Shown piece after piece: positions 4,921 through 7,895 of a stretch of DNA of 7,895 nucleotides. The translations under genes were made by a program, and so were the position numbers. Source of the DNA: an uncultured Bacteroidota bacterium (lineage in GTDB: Bacteria > Bacteroidota > Bacteroidia > 2-12-FULL-35-15); contig CAISYK010001147.1 of the NCBI GenBank assembly GCA_903889605.1, positions 1 to 7,895 on the forward strand, read 5' to 3'. Each line of letters starts with the position of its first letter. Within the stretch, counting starts at the first letter, position 1. A model generated the notes under the pieces. The model worked only from the letters and a program-made list of their open reading frames with translations, ran no database searches and was not told the DNA's origin.

Positions 4921-6048
4921 ATGAGAATTTCTCTGCTGACTTTGATTTTGGCTGTTTCTAACAATTTATATTGTCAGGATTATCCCGATTACTTCAAAAA
5001 CGGCAGAAAAGAGTGGACTAAAAAAGAATGGCGCTCGGCAAATACAGCGTGGTTTTCGCTGTATATGGGCAGGCAGGTTCGCCAAAGTATACGGTTTATG
5101 AATTTGTCAAGAATGTATGGCCCAAAATTTTCACGGATATATATTGAACCAATCTCTAACAAAGGCGGTTTTGAAAATTCACTTATAAAAACTCTATGCA
5201 GTCAAAATGCGAAAGAACCATTAAGGCCTTCGCCTAACCTTTGGGGCTCAGCTTTTATACATTCTATATTTTCAGGCATTACAGGCAGCGCGGGTCATTC
5301 GGGGTATGATGCCAGATTTGCTGTTTTTCAGCCATTCAGCTATGGTAATATCACTGGTGAAAATTGTGATTACGGTGCCCGGAAGGGTTTAAATATTGCG
5401 CTTGATTTATTGATAGATAATGGTGTTTCTTCTTTGGGGCACCGCAAAAATATTCTCAGCCCGGAATTTGCACGAGTGGGTGCAGCCCGTTTCATACATA
5501 TGCAATATGGCTGGAATGCTGTTTTTGACTACTCTTCACCTAAATGGATTGATTTTGTTTTTTATCAGCAGCCTGATATAACCCAGATTGGGCTTAACCT
5601 TGAAATTTCTCAGATCTCAAATAAGCCCATGATAAATTTGGGCATAGCATCTTATGTGAATCATCTGAAAACCACAAATATGCTTTTGGATGTTAATTAC
5701 CAGTACGGTATTGTTCGCGGCACCACTGATGCGGTAAGTGCTTATTTAGGCTATGGTTCATCAACCGGGCTATGGAAAGACTTTTTGATAGGCGCAAAAA
5801 TTTCAAGCCATTTCACAGGTTCTAAATTTAATCTTTACATACAGCCTGCGGTATCATATTTCACAATTATAAATCTATTTCGAAATGGTTATAGTTATTC
5901 AATAGGGGATCGTGAAAATTCAGCCCTTTACAGGCTCAGTTATGGATATAATTTTATTATTGCAGGTAACCGTTCAGCCGATGTTTATAAACACAATTTA
6001 ACAATAAGCAGATTTATCTGCCTTAGAACAAACAGCAAGAAAAAATAA
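4921..6048 (+). CDS. Exported CAP-domain protein with barrel-like C-terminal half
   Basis: This 375-residue protein has a signal peptide (MRISLLTLILAVSNNLYCQ), probably cut after C18 or Q19. Residues about 55-215 form a CAP (SCP/PR1) domain, showing SAGHSGYDAR with His126, TGENCDYG with Glu147, and the hallmark GHRKNILSPEF with His174, followed by VGAARF and YGWNAVFDYS. These are the conserved His, Glu and His of the CAP cavity. Bacterial CAP proteins are secreted and of mostly unknown activity. The remaining 160 residues alternate polar and hydrophobic positions in strands with glycine or aromatic turns (NLGIASYV, YQYGIVRG, AYLGYGSS, FLIGAKISSHF, NLYIQPAVSYF, YRLSYGYNFII), as in small outer-membrane beta-barrels. 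No lipobox and no type IX secretion tail are seen, and the basic end (NSKKK) is not a typical barrel terminus. The barrel is an inference; a soluble beta-sandwich is possible. Confidence 0.82.
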   Translation: MRISLLTLILAVSNNLYCQDYPDYFKNGRKEWTKKEWRSANTAWFSLYMGRQVRQSIRFMNLSRMYGPKFSRIYIEPISNKGGFENSLIKTLCSQNAKEPLRPSPNLWGSAFIHSIFSGITGSAGHSGYDARFAVFQPFSYGNITGENCDYGARKGLNIALDLLIDNGVSSLGHRKNILSPEFARVGAARFIHMQYGWNAVFDYSSPKWIDFVFYQQPDITQIGLNLEISQISNKPMINLGIASYVNHLKTTNMLLDVNYQYGIVRGTTDAVSAYLGYGSSTGLWKDFLIGAKISSHFTGSKFNLYIQPAVSYFTIINLFRNGYSYSIGDRENSALYRLSYGYNFIIAGNRSADVYKHNLTISRFICLRTNSKKK

Positions 6049-6103
6049 CTCAAAGCGGTGTTTTTTTGTTATTAACCATGATCCGATTGTCAATTTAAAC
6101 TAA

Positions 6104-6119
6104 ACGGTCTGAAGACCGT
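6104..6119. terminator. Short hairpin between convergent genes, possible terminator
   Basis: ACGGTCT (6104-6110) pairs with AGACCGT (6113-6119) to make a compact hairpin between the CAP gene (+ strand, stop at 6048) and the DUF3592-like gene (- strand, stop at 6248). The position suits a bidirectional terminator, but no T-run follows directly on either strand. A weaker AATAAC (6044-6049) with GTTATT (6068-6073) pairing and seven T at 6061-6067 lie just after the CAP stop codon and may serve that gene instead. Confidence 0.4.
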
Positions 6120-6247
6120 GGCAACCCTCCAGGCAAATTGTTAAATTGTTTGAAATAATAGCTGAGCCATTCAATGTGTGTATTTTATAAATCTTGTTAT
6201 TATTGGGCTTTTGCCTAAATTAACAATCGAACTCAGGTTAAAAGTAT

Positions 6248-6838
6248 TTAATTTTGCGCAACATTTATTTCTGGTCGATTTGATGAATATATAACGTTTA
6301 TTGAATCTCCCATTTTCAAACGATGATCTTTAAAATACCCCTCGTGCCTATTTCCTAATTTGTCTTTAAACTTATAATACTTAACCGACCCAAAGTCTAT
6401 TTTCGAAAACTCTTCTCCTGTTATTTTTGCCGTAGTTTCTGTTCCATATTTTAATAATTCATTTTTTGTATATTTTACAGGTAAATAATACCATAAGAAA
6501 GCTCCCAGAGCAAAAGCAAAATAAGCTAAACCTGCAGTATTTTCATATGCTTTAGTTTCTTTGGCTTTTCCAATTTGTGATAGCTCCGATTTTGGAACAA
6601 ACTGCGGCGGGATACCAATATTGTTTGAGTCAGGATATATTTTACAGAAAAAATAGTACATCGGTAATATTGAAAGTAAAAAAATTGAGCCTCCCAAAAT
6701 TAAGCGGATAATAGTTCCGTGATTTGTTGCACTATACATTATTAATAAAGTTCCCAAAATAATTGCTGAAATTGGAAAAATTACGTGTATTATAAATCTC
6801 ATATAATTTATATTTTTTGGCATATAGTAAAATTTCAT
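6248..6838 (-). CDS. Three-helix membrane protein with DUF3592-like C-terminal domain
   Basis: From ATG at 6838 the protein has 196 residues, with hydrophobic helices at about 14-36 (FIIHVIFPISAIILGTLL), 42-66 and 103-120 (GLAYFAFALGAFLWYYL). The C-terminal domain (about 126-194) reads LLKYGTETTAKITG, then YYKFKDKLGNRHEGYF, then KMGDSINVIYSSNRPEINVA. This order (G-x-x-x-x-A-x-I, a Y-x-F-x-D-x-x-G strand pair, then G-D-x-I-x-V-x-Y-x-x-x-x-P) is typical of DUF3592-type domains, small beta domains of unknown role next to membrane helices. The frame stays open upstream to TTG 6985 and to a stop at 7088-7090, but without any ATG before 6838, and that part overlaps repeat-like DNA. Hence I start at 6838; ATG 6823 or 6802 is also possible. 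Neither a ribosome binding site nor a partner gene is evident. Confidence 0.72.
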   Translation of the reverse strand: MKFYYMPKNINYMRFIIHVIFPISAIILGTLLIMYSATNHGTIIRLILGGSIFLLSILPMYYFFCKIYPDSNNIGIPPQFVPKSELSQIGKAKETKAYENTAGLAYFAFALGAFLWYYLPVKYTKNELLKYGTETTAKITGEEFSKIDFGSVKYYKFKDKLGNRHEGYFKDHRLKMGDSINVIYSSNRPEINVAQN

Positions 6839-7009
6839 GGGTAAAATTACATTAAAAAAGACTTTGGCGGCCTCAATCTTTATTCTGCTGCTGCAAAATT
6901 TATTGGTCTTTATTTTGCCTGTTTGTTTATCAAAACACCTGGCGTACCTTCTTTGAGCCACCGAAATAATATTCTCAGCTTTCAAAGTAGCCCAAGTTAA
7001 ATTGTGGTA

Positions 7010-7075
7010 TCCGAAAAAAACACAAATAAAACTTTTGAATCTATGTGTCTCAGTGGTAAAATTTATTTTTTGCCT
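7010..7075. repeat. Degenerate intergenic repeat
   Basis: The stretch with ACACAAATAAAAC, then TGAATCTATGTGTCTCAGTG and GTAAAATTTATTTTT, resembles the right half of a widespread intergenic repeat in environmental bacteria built from CACAAAG and TGTGTCTCTGTGGT-type words. Partial complementarity between ACACA (7022-7026) and TGTGT (7044-7048) remains. The left half is missing or eroded. It lies between the divergent DUF3592-like gene and the kinase gene. The family link is recalled, not searched. Confidence 0.35.
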
Positions 7076-7139
7076 TAACAGCCCTGCTTATGCTCTATTT
7101 CAATAGCAGGTATCTCATATCTATTATTATCTTTGTTAA

Positions 7140-7895
7140 ATGAATCCATCCCATAAAAAATCGCGCGTATTATTTTGGTTCTACCTGCTTGTTATCTATG
7201 TGATAATTCAATTTTGCTGGTGGAGTTTTTCAATGGTAAAACTTAATAATGAAATTTATAATCTGAAGATAGAAATTAATTTATTGATGGCAAGTTCCAA
7301 TCATGAGAAAGTATTAAAAAGTAATGAACTTCATGAAAAACTGCACAAACGATGGATAATGATTTCAGGGGAAGGGATTGTTTTTATTGGGATTTTATTT
7401 TTAGGGATATTTCAAATCAGGAAAACTTTTAAACGGGAAGAGGAGCTTTCGAAACAGCAGCAAAATTTTTTGTTATCCGTTACTCATGAATTAAAATCGC
7501 CGATTGCATCAGCCAAACTTCAATTACAGACACTTCAAAAACACGAACTTACCAGGGAAAAACAAAAAGAAATTATTGCAAATGCCATCTATGATACCGA
7601 ACGTTTAAATAATTTAGTGGAAAACATTTTGCTGGCAGCAAAGATTGATAACAATGTTTATATACTCCATAAGGAAAACTATAATCTTTCTGAATACATT
7701 ACTGATATAATGAATCAAACCATCAAAGCGTCTAATTTTAAACAAAAAGCAGTCTTAAATATTGAGCCGGATATTTATATGGGGTTTGACAGAACAAATT
7801 TCCCATCTATTATTATCAACCTCTTCGAAAATGCAGTAAAATATTCTCCAGCCGATTCTACCATTACAGTTAGCCTAAAAAAACAAAATCAAAAA
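7140..7895 (+). CDS. Sensor histidine kinase, 3' end outside the window
   Basis: The first 252 residues are visible. Two transmembrane helices (about 11-30 and 75-94) enclose a short, helical extracytoplasmic loop with little room for a ligand domain. A linker leads into a HisKA domain with the H-box FLLSVTHELKSPIAS, whose His116 is the expected phosphorylation site, and the dimerisation helix continues through TERLNNLVENILLAAKID. The HATPase domain begins near 217 with the N-box IIINLFENAVKYSP (Asn231 binds Mg-ATP). The G-boxes would follow beyond 7895. It should autophosphorylate and pass the phosphate to a response regulator, most likely encoded just downstream and of the OmpR type as in many Bacteroidota pairs (inference). 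ATG 7140 is chosen because helix 1 follows directly; a GTTAAATG context without a Shine-Dalgarno site is usual here. Confidence 0.9.
   Translation, partial: MNPSHKKSRVLFWFYLLVIYVIIQFCWWSFSMVKLNNEIYNLKIEINLLMASSNHEKVLKSNELHEKLHKRWIMISGEGIVFIGILFLGIFQIRKTFKREEELSKQQQNFLLSVTHELKSPIASAKLQLQTLQKHELTREKQKEIIANAIYDTERLNNLVENILLAAKIDNNVYILHKENYNLSEYITDIMNQTIKASNFKQKAVLNIEPDIYMGFDRTNFPSIIINLFENAVKYSPADSTITVSLKKQNQK

Noticed and set aside
7083..7110. CCTGCT / AGCAGG six-base inverted repeat before the kinase gene
   Set aside because: The short stem, long loop and lack of further structure make it likely by chance in AT-rich DNA.
7128..7135. TATCTTTG, a perfect match to the Bacteroidota -7 promoter box, just before the kinase start
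   Set aside because: It lies only four bases from ATG 7140, so transcription would start within the start codon, and no TTG box is found at the right distance upstream.

Overview
The window is AT-rich, has long gaps between genes and carries mostly exported or membrane proteins. Start codons follow A-rich leaders without clear Shine-Dalgarno sites. This, together with the protein families present (PEGA and PQQ-type propeller exoproteins, a BamE-like lipoprotein, a CAP protein, a two-transmembrane sensor kinase), points to a member of the Bacteroidota. No taxonomic marker gene is present, so this is an inference from style and not an identification.

Layout. Positions 1-269 hold a decayed fragment resembling the thioredoxin-like domain of DsbD-type proteins, followed by a nested inverted repeat. 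A small lipoprotein with a BamE/SmpA-like core (270-587) comes next, then an intergenic imperfect inverted repeat (623-699). From 781 to about 3904 lies the most distinctive region, all on the + strand. It contains an exported PQQ-like beta-propeller protein, an exported two-domain PEGA protein, a broken copy of the propeller gene's 3' end, and a second PEGA protein that adds a charged coiled coil and a C-terminal membrane anchor. It ends with a frame-broken relic that reads like the C-terminus of a caspase-like (C14) peptidase. The propeller 3' end plus PEGA gene is a tandem duplication: about 750 bp repeated roughly 1 kb downstream.

At 3946-4431 is a small two-helix membrane protein without a recognised function. 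The 489-base gap after it holds a 146-bp palindromic, MITE-like element with a perfect 27-bp stem. At 4921-6048 is an exported protein with an N-terminal CAP (SCP/PR1) domain and a beta-strand-rich, barrel-like C-terminal half. A convergent minus-strand gene (6838-6248) encodes a three-helix membrane protein with a DUF3592-like C-terminal domain. The window ends inside a sensor histidine kinase (7140 to beyond 7895).

How the parts may work together. The only convincing functional cluster is the propeller-PEGA-PEGA set. All three proteins have signal peptides and the genes are closely spaced, so they probably act together in the periplasm or at the cell surface. One PEGA paralogue is apparently soluble and the other membrane-anchored. 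The caspase-like relic directly behind the second PEGA gene suggests that the ancestral locus also carried a protease, but this is an inference from a short, degraded stretch. The other genes look like unrelated neighbours separated by repeats and gene debris, in keeping with a fast-changing accessory region.
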